From: Ancylobacter crimeensis | Lineage (GTDB): Bacteria; Pseudomonadota; Alphaproteobacteria; Rhizobiales; Xanthobacteraceae | Reading direction: 5' to 3' | Length of the DNA stretch: 64,000 bases | Assembly (NCBI RefSeq): GCF_023016805.1 | Contig: NZ_JALKCH010000008.1 | Span: 52,877 to 116,876, forward strand | In this document: positions 28,783-36,992 of the stretch, one piece after another | How positions within the stretch are numbered: position 1 is the first letter of the stretch | How the letters are laid out: each line of letters opens with the position of its first letter | Program-made: the position numbers and the translations under genes | The notes under the pieces: generated by a model | What the model was told of the DNA's origin: nothing | The model's database searches: none | The model's input: the letters and a program-made list of their open reading frames with translations, nothing else

Positions 28783-30015
28783 ATGACGCACGCCTATAGG
28801 TCTACCCGGCATGCCCTGCGCACGGGCACGGCGCTCGCCGGTGCCGCCGCTCTCGCCGCGCTGCTGCTCGCCACGCCCGTTTCCGCCGCCGAGAGCCACG
28901 GCGCGGCGATGGCCCGGGAGGCGGCCGCCCATCTCGCCGCCGGCAAGGAGGACGACCCCACCGTCGTCAAGGCGCCGGAGCCGAACGCCCGCCGCGTCTA
29001 TGTCTATGATGCCAAGCACTTCGCCGCGATCTCGCAGCAGTTCATCATCGATGGCGACAGCGCACGGGTGATCGGCATGGCCGATGGCGGCTTCATGGCC
29101 AACCCGGTCGTGGCGAGCGACGGTTCCTTCTTCGCCCTGGCGAACACCGTGTTCTCGCGCATCGCCCGCGGCCAGCGTACCGACTATGTCGAGGTTCTCG
29201 ACCCGCGCACCACCGACCCGATCGCGGACATCGCGCTGCCCGACGCCCCGCGCTTCCTGGTGGGCACCTATCCGTGGATGACGGCGCTCACCCCGAACAA
29301 CAAGACCATGCTGTTCTACCAGTTCTCGCCGAACCCCGCGGTCGGCGTGGTGGATATCGCCGGAAAGAAGTTCGATCGGCTCATCACGGTGCCGGATTGC
29401 TATCACATCTTTCCGGCGAACGATCAGAGCTTCTTCATGCACTGCCGCGACGGCAGCCTCGCCAAGGTCACCATGGGAGCCGACGGCAAGGACGAGGTGA
29501 AGAAGACCGAAATCTTCCACAAGGAATCCGATCATCTCATCAATCACCCGGCCTATTCTCCGAAGAATGGCCGCCTGGTCTGGCCGACCTATACCGGCAA
29601 GCTGTTCCAGATCGACCTGTCCTCGGGCGACGCCAAATTCCTGCCCACCGTCGAGGCCCTGACGGATGAGGAGAGGAAGGACGGCTGGGCACCCGGCGGC
29701 TGGCAGCAGGTCGCCTATCACCGCGCGACGGACCGCATTTACCTGCTGGTCGACCAGCGCGCGCCGTCGCGGCACAAGGCGCCGAGCCGCTTCGCCCTGG
29801 TGATCGACGCGAAGACCGGCAAGCGCATCAAGAAGATCGAACTCGGCCACGAGATCGACTCGCTTGGCGTGAGCCAGGATGCGACCCCGCAGCTCTACGC
29901 GCTCTCCACCGGTGCCCGCACGCTGTTCATCTTCGATCCGGAAACCGGCATGGAAACCGGTAAGGTCGACCAGCTCGGCGCGGGCCCGCAGGTGATCACC
30001 ACGGCGGACATGTAA
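28783..30015 (+). CDS. mauB: Methylamine dehydrogenase heavy chain
   Basis: This large subunit of the periplasmic alpha2beta2 tryptophan-tryptophylquinone enzyme oxidises methylamine to formaldehyde and ammonia. It has a Sec signal peptide ([20 protein letters not shown], about residues 18-37) and a seven-bladed propeller-type chain with [19 protein letters not shown] and the C-terminal [18 protein letters not shown]. There are two ATGs in a row. The second (28783) is chosen because AAGGAGG is five bases upstream of it and only two from the first (28780). Length matches the family. Confidence 0.96.
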   Translation: MTHAYRSTRHALRTGTALAGAAALAALLLATPVSAAESHGAAMAREAAAHLAAGKEDDPTVVKAPEPNARRVYVYDAKHFAAISQQFIIDGDSARVIGMADGGFMANPVVASDGSFFALANTVFSRIARGQRTDYVEVLDPRTTDPIADIALPDAPRFLVGTYPWMTALTPNNKTMLFYQFSPNPAVGVVDIAGKKFDRLITVPDCYHIFPANDQSFFMHCRDGSLAKVTMGADGKDEVKKTEIFHKESDHLINHPAYSPKNGRLVWPTYTGKLFQIDLSSGDAKFLPTVEALTDEERKDGWAPGGWQQVAYHRATDRIYLLVDQRAPSRHKAPSRFALVIDAKTGKRIKKIELGHEIDSLGVSQDATPQLYALSTGARTLFIFDPETGMETGKVDQLGAGPQVITTADM

Positions 30016-30019
30016 TGCC

Positions 30020-30577
30020 ATGTCGATACTCGCTGAACCGGTGATCTCGATCTTCCTGCGATCGTTCCTGATCCTTCTGTTTGCCGGCGCAGCTTTCTCC
30101 AAGCTGCGCCACGGCGAAGAGTTCTTCGGGGTGGTCCGCAATTTCCGGCTGATGCCGGAGTGGCTTGCCCGCCCCTTCGCCGCCGCGCTTCCCTGGGTCG
30201 AGCTTGCCACGGCGATCGGTCTGGCGGTTCCGGCGACGGCCGCCCACGCCGCATCGGTCGCGGGGCTTCTCCTCGCGCTGTTCGGCGTGGCGATCGGCAT
30301 CAATGTCTGGCGCGGCCGCACCGCGATCGACTGCGGATGCTTCCGCGGCGGGCTGAAGCAGTCGGTCAGCGGGCGCCTCGTCCTGCGCAATGCCGTGCTC
30401 GCGGCGATGGCCTTCGCCCTTGCCGTCAGCGTCCCGCTGGGCCGCGCTCCGGACCCGCTGGAACTCGGGCTCGGCGTCGTGGCGGCGGCCCTTGCCATGC
30501 TCCTCTATCTCAGCGCGTCGCTCCTCGGACATCTCCAGGGCGCGCGGTCCAACACCTCCCTCTTCTCGAAAGGATGA
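30020..30577 (+). CDS. mauE: Methylamine utilization protein MauE
   Basis: The 185-residue protein has four or five transmembrane helices and a DoxX-like start (FLILLFAGAAFSKLRHGEEF, then FGVVRNFRLMPEW). The Cys pair in TAIDCGCFRGG fits a role in disulfide handling together with MauD. It is needed for a stable light chain in Paracoccus. It begins 4 bases after mauB and its stop overlaps the mauD start region. Confidence 0.93.
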   Translation: MSILAEPVISIFLRSFLILLFAGAAFSKLRHGEEFFGVVRNFRLMPEWLARPFAAALPWVELATAIGLAVPATAAHAASVAGLLLALFGVAIGINVWRGRTAIDCGCFRGGLKQSVSGRLVLRNAVLAAMAFALAVSVPLGRAPDPLELGLGVVAAALAMLLYLSASLLGHLQGARSNTSLFSKG

Positions 30578-30582
30578 CGGCG

Positions 30583-31191
30583 ATGACGACGCAGTTTCTT
30601 GTCGCTTCCAACATCTTGCTCTGGCTGGCCTTCATCGGCGTCGCGGTCGTCATGCTGGGACTTCTGCGCCAGATCGGCCTGCTCCACGAGCGCTCGTCGC
30701 CGATGGGGGCCATGATCACCGATCACGGCCCGGACATCGGGGATGCCGCACCCACCTTCACCCTGCCGGATCATTTCGGCGCGCCGGTGAAGATCGGCGG
30801 GGCGAGCGAGCGCCGTCGCGCCACGCTGCTGATGTTCACCGCGCCGACCTGCCCGGTCTGCGACAAGCTCTTCCCGCTGATCAAGTCGATCGCCAAGGCG
30901 GAGAAGGTGTCGGTGATCATGATCAGCGACGGCCAGCCCGACGAGCATGAGCGCTTCCTGGCGAAGCACGAGCTGGGCGACATCCGCTACGTGGTTTCCG
31001 CCGAGATCGGCATGGCGTTCCAGGTCGGCAAGATTCCCTACGGAGTGCTGCTCGACGCCGATGGCGTGATCCGCGCGAAGGGCCTCACCAACACCCGCGA
31101 GCATCTGGAAAGCCTCCTCGAGGCGGACAAGAGCGGCTTCGCCTCCATCCAGCAGTTCATGAGCAGCCGGAAGCACGCGCACGCGGCGTGA
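30583..31191 (+). CDS. mauD: Methylamine utilization protein MauD (thioredoxin-like)
   Basis: This 202-residue protein is anchored by one N-terminal helix (about residues 4-25) with a periplasmic TlpA-like thioredoxin domain. The active site is CPVC within FTAPTCPVCDKLFPL, and KIPYGVLLDADGVI contains the conserved cis-Pro. It is a disulfide oxidoreductase or isomerase for the light chain. The ATG at 30583 suits the GAAAGGA site; an ATG at 30574 overlaps the mauE stop as ATGA but has no usable spacing. Confidence 0.93.
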   Translation: MTTQFLVASNILLWLAFIGVAVVMLGLLRQIGLLHERSSPMGAMITDHGPDIGDAAPTFTLPDHFGAPVKIGGASERRRATLLMFTAPTCPVCDKLFPLIKSIAKAEKVSVIMISDGQPDEHERFLAKHELGDIRYVVSAEIGMAFQVGKIPYGVLLDADGVIRAKGLTNTREHLESLLEADKSGFASIQQFMSSRKHAHAA

Positions 31192-31238
31192 CGCCGGCCG
31201 CTCACCACAGGAACCCTTCGAGATCACAGGGGGAAACA

Positions 31239-31799
31239 ATGCTCGGAAAATCCCAGTTCGACGACATGTTTGAAAAGCTGACCCGCCGGGTGGCGGGCCA
31301 CACCTCGCGGCGCGGCTTCATCGGGCGGGTCGGCGCGGTGGTGGCGGGGGCGGCCATCGTGCCGCTGCTGCCGGTCGACCGGCGCGGCCGGGTCAGCCGT
31401 GCCAATGCGGCGGAAAGCGCCGGCGATCCGCGTGGCAAGTGGGTTCCGCAGGATCATGACGTGCAGGCCTGCGACTACTGGCGGCACTGCTCCATCGACG
31501 GAAACATCTGCGATTGCGCGGGCGGCACGCTCACCAGTTGCCCGCCCGGCACCCGGCTCGCCTCCAGCTCCTGGGTAGCGAGCTGCTACAATCCCACCGA
31601 CAAGCAGAGCTACCTCATCTCCTATCGCGATTGTTGCGGCCAGAACGTCTCCGGCCGCTGCGCCTGCCTGAACACCGAGGGCGAACTGCCGGTCTACCGG
31701 CCGGAATTCGGCAACGACATCATCTGGTGTTTCGGCGCGGACGACGACGCGATGACCTATCACTGCACGATTTCGCCGATCGTCGGAAAAGCAAGCTGA
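31239..31799 (+). CDS. mauA: Methylamine dehydrogenase light chain
   Basis: The 186-residue precursor has a twin-arginine signal (HTSRRGFIGRVG, residues 21-32). The mature chain is very Cys-rich for its six disulfides. The two Trp residues that become the TTQ cofactor are W112 in SSWVASC and W163 in IIWCFG, equivalent to Trp57 and Trp108 of Paracoccus. MauG crosslinks them. The last 40 residues (YRPEFGNDIIWCFGADDDAM onward) are almost invariant in the family. A large hairpin follows the stop codon. Confidence 0.98.
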   Translation: MLGKSQFDDMFEKLTRRVAGHTSRRGFIGRVGAVVAGAAIVPLLPVDRRGRVSRANAAESAGDPRGKWVPQDHDVQACDYWRHCSIDGNICDCAGGTLTSCPPGTRLASSSWVASCYNPTDKQSYLISYRDCCGQNVSGRCACLNTEGELPVYRPEFGNDIIWCFGADDDAMTYHCTISPIVGKAS

Positions 31800-31804
31800 G
31801 CCAT

Positions 31805-31839
31805 CGGCTGACGACGGCGCGCCGCGCCGTCGTCAGCCG
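31805..31839 (+). other. Perfect 16-bp hairpin between mauA and mauC
   Basis: CGGCTGACGACGGCGC (31805-31820) pairs perfectly with GCGCCGTCGTCAGCCG (31824-31839) around a 3-base loop. It begins 5 bases after the mauA stop and ends 34 bases before mauC. No T-tract follows. It probably protects the 3' end of the upstream mauFBEDA message or partly terminates it, raising structural-subunit output above that of the maturation genes. Confidence 0.75.
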
Positions 31840-31873
31840 GTCTCGGCACCGTTGCCCTTCTGGAGAAAACCCA

Positions 31874-32233
31874 ATGCGTTCCATCCTCTTCGCGGCGGTC
31901 CTGGCCGCCCTTCCGCTCGCCGCCGCCCATGCCGGGGAGGCCGTGGAAGTCGTGACCGGCGCCACCGCCAGCGCCGCCGACGTCAAGATCGCCAAGATGA
32001 AGTTCCAGACGCCCGAAGTGAAGATCAAGGTTGGCGAGACGGTGACCTGGACCAACACCGAGCCGCTGCCTCACAACGTTCATTTCAAGGCGGGCGGGCC
32101 GGTCGAAAAAGACGTTGAAGGCCCGATGCTGCGGGCGAACCAGACCTATAGTCTGAAATTCAACGCTCCCGGCACCTATAACTACATCTGCACGCCCCAT
32201 CCCTTCATGACCGGCAAGGTCATCGTCGAATAA
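31874..32233 (+). CDS. mauC: Amicyanin
   Basis: The 119-residue periplasmic type 1 blue copper protein takes electrons from methylamine dehydrogenase. It has a signal peptide ending AAAHA (residue 20) and copper ligands H67 (PLPHNVHF), C106, H109 and M112 in CTPHPFM. Its place straight after mauA is the rule in mau operons. The frame is open upstream, but the ATG with a signal peptide and the family length fix the start. Confidence 0.97.
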   Translation: MRSILFAAVLAALPLAAAHAGEAVEVVTGATASAADVKIAKMKFQTPEVKIKVGETVTWTNTEPLPHNVHFKAGGPVEKDVEGPMLRANQTYSLKFNAPGTYNYICTPHPFMTGKVIVE

Positions 32234-32258
32234 TCCGTTCGACCGCAGGCAGACCGAC

Positions 32259-33134
32259 ATGTGGATTCCTTACGATCTGCTCGGTGCGCTCAAATCCGAG
32301 ACCGATGCCGAGACGATCCGCCGCTCCAAGGCGGATCGCTCGGCCCGCGACGTGCTCGTCGGGTTCTTCGTGAGGAATCCCGTCACCCAGAGCTGGGACG
32401 TGGATGTGCGGATGCCCTGCCTCGATCGGGTGCTGCCGGGTGTCATGCATGGAATGGCCTACGAGATATCGTTCCATGGCGGCGAAGCCGGCAAGCTCGG
32501 CGAGATCATCTACCGGGTGCAGGCGTCCGATCCCATGGCCGCGCTGTCGGCGGCTCTGCAGGACGTCGGAAACCGGCTCGCCCGATGGACGCTCGAACTC
32601 GGCCGCGGCATGGCCGTCGCCGGCTGGCGGATGGCCGATCCGGCGCATGGCGCGCGCTGGCGCTGTACGCCGTTTCGCCCGAGCGCGCTCGACATCGATC
32701 TCGACGCCGTGGGAGACATGCCGGATGATATGAAGCCGGCTATCCGTCTTTATCAGCGCGCCCGCAACGCCGCCGACCCGTCCTGGAGGTTGCTGAACGC
32801 ATCCAGCCTGCTGCGGCTCTGGCGCGACGGCGCGGCTCCGTTCACGGCGTCCGGGGGCCGGGGACAGCGTCTCGTGACGTTCGAGATGCTGGTGCACAGC
32901 GGCGCGCTCGCCTATGCGCCCGATCTCAGGGACCGGCCGCTTGCCGGTTTCGTCGACGAGCTGGTCGGATTGCAGGCGAAGATCCTGTCCGATCTCGCTG
33001 CGGGCACGGCGCGCGAGGATGCCGCCGACTGGCGTCTGGTGGCGATGGCCGGCCTTGCCGATCTTGCCGCCCGCGATGTCCTTCTTGCCGAGCTTGCGAT
33101 GCGCCGTGCCTCGGCGCTCGCGCTGGCGTGCTGA
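32259..33134 (+). CDS. mauJ: Methylamine utilization protein MauJ
   Basis: The 291-residue soluble protein has no signal peptide or membrane helix. The assignment rests on position (after mauC, before mauG) and on the start MWIPYDLLGALKSETDAETI, followed by the HGMAYEISFHGGEAGKL region. Its function is unknown and it is not strictly required for methylamine growth in studied species. The C-terminal half is helical and Leu/Ala-rich. Its stop is 13 bases before mauG. Confidence 0.8.
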   Translation: MWIPYDLLGALKSETDAETIRRSKADRSARDVLVGFFVRNPVTQSWDVDVRMPCLDRVLPGVMHGMAYEISFHGGEAGKLGEIIYRVQASDPMAALSAALQDVGNRLARWTLELGRGMAVAGWRMADPAHGARWRCTPFRPSALDIDLDAVGDMPDDMKPAIRLYQRARNAADPSWRLLNASSLLRLWRDGAAPFTASGGRGQRLVTFEMLVHSGALAYAPDLRDRPLAGFVDELVGLQAKILSDLAAGTAREDAADWRLVAMAGLADLAARDVLLAELAMRRASALALAC

Positions 33135-33147
33135 CACGGTGGAGCCG

Positions 33148-34239
33148 ATGGGAGACCGTGCGCAAGACAATCGGCTTCGCCGACGGGCCTTCCGTCCCGC
33201 GCTGACGGTCCCGTTCCTTGCGGCGCTCTGCGCGCTCGCATCGGGGCTCGGGCTGGCGCAGGCCGGACGCAGCGCACCTCCCGAGCTGGCGGGCGAGGCG
33301 GTGCGGTCGACGAAAGCCGCCTTCCGGCGTCCGGCCGACACGCCCTTTCCAGGGACAAATCCCTTCTCCCCGGAGAAGGAGGCGCTCGGCAAGGCGCTGT
33401 TTTTCGATCCGCGGCTGTCGCGCTCGGGCAGTGTGTCCTGCGCCACCTGCCACAATCCGAGCCTCGGCTGGACGGACGGCCTGCCCCGCGCCGTCGGCTT
33501 CGGCATGGAGATCCTGCCGCGTCGCACCCCGCAGGTCCGCAATCTCGCCTGGGCTGCCGCCTTTCAGTGGGACGGCCGTGCCGACAGTCTTGAAATGCAG
33601 GCCCGAATGCCCATCACCGCTCCCGCGGAGATGAACATGACGATGGACCTCGTGATCGCCCGGCTGAAGGCGGCGCCCGGCTATGCACCGCTGTTCCGCG
33701 CCGCGTTCGCCGGCGATGATCCGCTCAACGCGGGCAACCTGCTCGCGGCGCTGGCCACCTATGAGCGCACGCTGGTCTCCCCGCGGGCTCCGTTCGACCG
33801 CTGGATCGAGGGCGACGAGGCCGCCATCGGGCCGGACGCGAAGCAGGGGTTCGCGCTCTTCATCGGCAAGGCCGGCTGCTCGGCCTGCCATTCCGGCTGG
33901 CGGTTCACCGACGACAGCTTTCACGACATCGGCCTTGCCGTCACCGAAGATGTGGGCCGCGGAGCCTTCGCGCCCCCAAGCGTGACGGCGATGCAGCACG
34001 CCTTCAAGACGCCCTCCTTGCGCGAGCTCAGGATGCAGGGGCCGTACATGCATGACGGCCAGCTCCCCGATCTCGACGCCGTGCTCGAACATTATGCGCG
34101 CGGCGGCGAGAAGCGCCCGAGCCTGTCCTTCGAGATGAAGCCGCTCGAACTCGCCGCAGACGAACGCCGGGCGCTCGTCGCCTTTCTCCAGACGTTGAAG
34201 GCGGAGCCCGTTCCGGTCGCTCTTCCTCACCTTCCCTGA
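33148..34239 (+). CDS. mauG: Di-heme enzyme MauG
   Basis: The 363-residue periplasmic protein of the cytochrome c peroxidase family completes TTQ formation in preMADH by long-range oxidation. It has an N-terminal hydrophobic signal (about residues 16-40) and two heme c sites, CATCH (98-102) and CSACH (244-248). Y316 in LEHYARGG is the probable counterpart of axial Tyr294 in Paracoccus MauG, where ordinary peroxidases have Met; this alignment is by eye. GGTGGAG precedes the ATG at 33148. Confidence 0.95.
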   Translation: MGDRAQDNRLRRRAFRPALTVPFLAALCALASGLGLAQAGRSAPPELAGEAVRSTKAAFRRPADTPFPGTNPFSPEKEALGKALFFDPRLSRSGSVSCATCHNPSLGWTDGLPRAVGFGMEILPRRTPQVRNLAWAAAFQWDGRADSLEMQARMPITAPAEMNMTMDLVIARLKAAPGYAPLFRAAFAGDDPLNAGNLLAALATYERTLVSPRAPFDRWIEGDEAAIGPDAKQGFALFIGKAGCSACHSGWRFTDDSFHDIGLAVTEDVGRGAFAPPSVTAMQHAFKTPSLRELRMQGPYMHDGQLPDLDAVLEHYARGGEKRPSLSFEMKPLELAADERRALVAFLQTLKAEPVPVALPHLP

Positions 34240-34252
34240 TGGGAGAACCTCC

Positions 34253-34597
34253 ATGGCCATGATCCCGCGTCTGTTTCCGGGAGTGCTTGTCCTCCTGCTG
34301 GGCACCTTTCTGCTTGCCGCACCCGCGAGGGCGGAAGAGTTCGAGGTCCAGATCCACCACACCGAGGTGCTCAATCCCGGCATCTCTCCGCGGGTCGGGG
34401 ACGTTCTGTCGTTCGTGAACCATGCCGAGATCGCCCACAATCTCTACCTCACCTATGAGGACGGTACCGTCGTGACCCTCGACACCCAGCCTCCGGGGAC
34501 CACCAAGCGGGCCATGCTGAAGCAGGCGGGCCACGTGATCGTGCGGTGCTGGATCCATCCGATCATCCGGATGGAGTTCGACGTCGCCCCCCACTAG
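34253..34597 (+). CDS. mauL: Methylamine utilization protein MauL (cupredoxin-like)
   Basis: The 114-residue exported protein has a signal peptide to about residue 27 (APARA). A single cupredoxin-like domain follows, with a His in EIAHNLYL and a C-x2-H-x4-M pattern in RCWIHPIIRM, which could bind copper. The family occurs only in some mau operons and its function is not established. It could be a second electron carrier or a copper-dependent assembly factor. Confidence 0.85.
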   Translation: MAMIPRLFPGVLVLLLGTFLLAAPARAEEFEVQIHHTEVLNPGISPRVGDVLSFVNHAEIAHNLYLTYEDGTVVTLDTQPPGTTKRAMLKQAGHVIVRCWIHPIIRMEFDVAPH

Positions 34598-34613
34598 CGG
34601 CGAGCGGTGGAGG

Positions 34614-35282
34614 ATGGCGATGGCCCAGGCCAGGAAACCCTCGCGGCGCGAGGTTCTGACGGATGGTGTCAAGGCGGCGGGCGTGGCGTGCCTCGCGGGC
34701 CTCTCGCTCACCGCCTATGTCGAATCCTCGCGCCGCGCCGAGGCGCGAGCCCTCCCGCCGCCGGGCGCGCTGCCGCACGCGGCGTTCCTCTCCGCCTGCG
34801 TGCGGTGCGGGTTGTGCGTGCGCGCCTGTCCGTTCGACACGCTCCGGCTCGCCGAACTCGGCGATGATGCGCCGCTCGGCACACCGTTCTTCATCGCCCG
34901 CGAGACGCCCTGCTTCATGTGCGCCGACGTGCCGTGCGCGCGGGCCTGCCCGACCGGCGCGCTCGACCGCGACATTCCGGGCATCCGCAAGGCCGATATG
35001 GGTGTCGCGGTGCTCGTGGGGCATGAAAGCTGCTTGAACTACAAGGGCATCACCTGCAGCATCTGCCACCGGGTCTGCCCCATCCGCGACGAAGCCATCA
35101 CCCTGGAGATCCAGATCATCAAGGGCAGGCGCATGGTGATCCCCACGGTCCATTCGGACCAGTGCACCGGGTGTGGAACCTGCGAGAAGCATTGCGTGCT
35201 CGGGCAGGCGGCGATCCGCGTGCTGCCGCGCGAACTCGGGCTGGGCGGGCACGGCCGCAATCCCGCGGGCAGGCCGGCATGA
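34614..35282 (+). CDS. mauM: Ferredoxin-type protein MauM (NapG-like)
   Basis: The 222-residue protein has a twin-arginine-type start (KPSRREVLTDGVKAAG). Four [4Fe-4S] cluster motifs follow: CVRCGLCVRACP, CFMCADVPCARACP, CSICHRVCP and CTGCGTCEKHC. It is related to NapG of nitrate reductase and with MauN is thought to carry electrons at the periplasmic face, perhaps to load MauG or the maturation system. Its stop overlaps the mauN start as ATGA. Confidence 0.93.
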   Translation: MAMAQARKPSRREVLTDGVKAAGVACLAGLSLTAYVESSRRAEARALPPPGALPHAAFLSACVRCGLCVRACPFDTLRLAELGDDAPLGTPFFIARETPCFMCADVPCARACPTGALDRDIPGIRKADMGVAVLVGHESCLNYKGITCSICHRVCPIRDEAITLEIQIIKGRRMVIPTVHSDQCTGCGTCEKHCVLGQAAIRVLPRELGLGGHGRNPAGRPA

Positions 35283-36160
35283 GAGGCTTTTCCCTCACCG
35301 CCGATGCGCGCAGGGAGGCCGTGGCCGCGAAGGGGTGGCTGCGCGCCCACAGATGGTGGTTGCTGCGGCGTGCTACACAGTTGGCCGCGCTCGGCACCTT
35401 CATGGCCGGCCCGCCGCTCGGGCTCTGGATCGTGCGCGGCAATTTCGCCTCCAGCGAGATCCTGGGCGTGGTGCCGCTCGCCGATCCCTTCATCTTCCTG
35501 CAATCGGTCGTGGCCGGCATGAGGCCGTCCGCCATTGCGGCGCTCGGCGCGGGGCTCATCACCGGGTTCTATCTGCTGGTCGGCGGACGCGCCTATTGCG
35601 GCTGGATCTGTCCGGTCAACATCGTCACCGACACCGCCCATTGGCTGCGCGAGAAGCTGGGTCTGACGCGCGACCGCAAGCTCGACCGCCGCACCCGCCT
35701 CTGGGTCATGGCCGCCGCCGGTCTCGCTTCGTTGCTGACCGGCACCATCGCCTGGGAGTTCGTCAACCCGGTAAGCATTCTGCAGCGGGGACTGATCTTC
35801 GGTCTCGGCGCGGGCTGGACCATCATCGCCGCGGTTTTCCTGCTGGACCTGCTCGTCACGCGCCGGGGCTGGTGCGGCCATCTCTGCCCGGTGGGAGCGT
35901 TCTACGGTCTCATCGGCCGCGCCAGCATCACGCGCGTCGCCGCGGCCCGCCGGGCGGATTGCACCAATTGCGGCGCCTGCTTCAACGTTTGCACCGAGCC
36001 CCACGTCATCGTGCCCGCGCTGAAGGGCAACGGGTCGACGCTCATCCTCTCGGGGGACTGCGTCAATTGCGGAAGCTGCATCGACGCCTGCCCCGTCGAC
36101 GTCTTCGAGATGGCGACGCGGATGCGGCCCCGCGAGGCACCGGCCCTCCCCGTCGAATAG
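35279..36160 (+). CDS. mauN: Ferredoxin-type membrane protein MauN (NapH-like)
   Basis: The 293-residue integral membrane protein has four transmembrane helices (about residues 30-50, 75-100, 140-162 and 178-198). The CGWICP and CGHLCP loops are conserved NapH motifs. At its end it has two [4Fe-4S] motifs, CTNCGACFNVC and CVNCGSCIDACP. It probably passes quinol-derived electrons to MauM. It is the last gene of the mau operon and is translationally coupled to mauM. Confidence 0.93.
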   Translation: MRGFSLTADARREAVAAKGWLRAHRWWLLRRATQLAALGTFMAGPPLGLWIVRGNFASSEILGVVPLADPFIFLQSVVAGMRPSAIAALGAGLITGFYLLVGGRAYCGWICPVNIVTDTAHWLREKLGLTRDRKLDRRTRLWVMAAAGLASLLTGTIAWEFVNPVSILQRGLIFGLGAGWTIIAAVFLLDLLVTRRGWCGHLCPVGAFYGLIGRASITRVAAARRADCTNCGACFNVCTEPHVIVPALKGNGSTLILSGDCVNCGSCIDACPVDVFEMATRMRPREAPALPVE

Positions 36161-36197
36161 GCAGGTCCCACGGCCGGCCCGATCCGGGACGGCCTAT
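36157..36197. terminator. Hairpin spanning the ends of mauN and the GntR gene
   Basis: ATAGGC/GCCTAT and, inside them, GTCCC/GGGAC form a near-symmetric stem that includes both converging stop codons. No T-run is present, so efficiency as a terminator is uncertain. Confidence 0.4.
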
Positions 36198-36871
36198 CTG
36201 TTACATTCGAGAATGTCTTCGCAGATGACCCGGCGCGCATTGCCGGCGTCTTTCGCCGCAATGGCGCGCAAGGCCGACTGGTGAAAGCCGACGGCCTTGC
36301 GAATATGGTCTTGCCCCGGCTTCGAGCGGCGAACCGACGGACCGATCCGCATCCAAAGCGGTTCGAGCAGGCTGCCAATGAAGCAGATGCCGCTGGCGTC
36401 CGCGATGGTCATGTGAAAATTGTAGTTGGCCTCGAGAAACAGGTCGAGATCGGCGGTCTGCGCGGATGTCTCGATCGCGATGCAGTGCTGCTCCAGCCGT
36501 GCCAGATGCTCGTCCGAGCGATGCACGGCTGCGGCCTCCGCGGCGCGGCCTTCGAGAAGCATCCGCAGTGAGCGGATGTCGTCGAGTTCCTTCTGCGTAT
36601 ATTTAGGTACCACCATGGTGCGCAGCGGCGTGCTGGCGAGGCAACCCATGCTTTCCAGCCGCTGCAACGCATCGCGCACCGGCATGAGGCTGGTGCCGAG
36701 CGATTTTGCCAGACTTCGCAGGGGCAGCTTCTGGCCGGGGACGAAGCGTCCCACCATCAGGTTACGCTTCAGCAGTCCGTAGATCTGCTCGTGAAGCACC
36801 TCTCTCTGCACGGGGGCGAGTTCCGGACCTTCATGCTCCCCGTCCTCAAAGGGCGTGCTGTGCTCGTCCAA
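36194..36871 (-). CDS. GntR-family transcriptional regulator (FCD/FadR subfamily)
   Basis: The protein has an N-terminal winged helix (EQIYGLLKRNLMVGRFVPGQ; SLAKSLGTSLMPVRDALQRL) and a helical FCD effector domain with NYNFHMTIADASG and H-bearing metal-site residues. A TTG at 36871 is chosen because GAGGGA lies 9 bases upstream. The longer frame to 36946 adds sequence with no family similarity and no ribosome-binding site. It is divergent from the PxpA-like operon, and two identical palindromes in between mark it as the operon's regulator and its own. Confidence 0.88.
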   Translation of the reverse strand: MDEHSTPFEDGEHEGPELAPVQREVLHEQIYGLLKRNLMVGRFVPGQKLPLRSLAKSLGTSLMPVRDALQRLESMGCLASTPLRTMVVPKYTQKELDDIRSLRMLLEGRAAEAAAVHRSDEHLARLEQHCIAIETSAQTADLDLFLEANYNFHMTIADASGICFIGSLLEPLWMRIGPSVRRSKPGQDHIRKAVGFHQSALRAIAAKDAGNARRVICEDILECNR

Positions 36872-36899
36872 TGCGTCATCCCTCGCTGCCGACGAATCC

Positions 36900-36907
36900 G
36901 TTATAAC
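36900..36907. promoter_or_regulatory. GntR operator, site 1
   Basis: GTTATAAC is a perfect palindrome of the GT-N4-AC form preferred by FadR-type regulators. It lies 28 bases upstream of the regulator's start and includes a TATAAC that could be its own -10 element on either strand. Confidence 0.6.
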
Positions 36908-36963
36908 ACCAAACAAGAGGGTTGACACCTCTCCCCGCTCGCTCAACAGTGTGGCTGTCCTGT

Positions 36964-36971
36964 GTTATAAC
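36964..36971. promoter_or_regulatory. GntR operator, site 2
   Basis: This is a second exact copy of GTTATAAC (context TGTGTTATAACAGTG), 64 bases from site 1 and 22 bases before the GTG of the first operon gene. The spacing is close to six helical turns, so both sites would face the same side of the DNA and could be bridged. TTGACA at 36922-36927 lies between them. Confidence 0.62.
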
Positions 36972-36992
36972 AGTGAGCGAGGAGTGACGACG

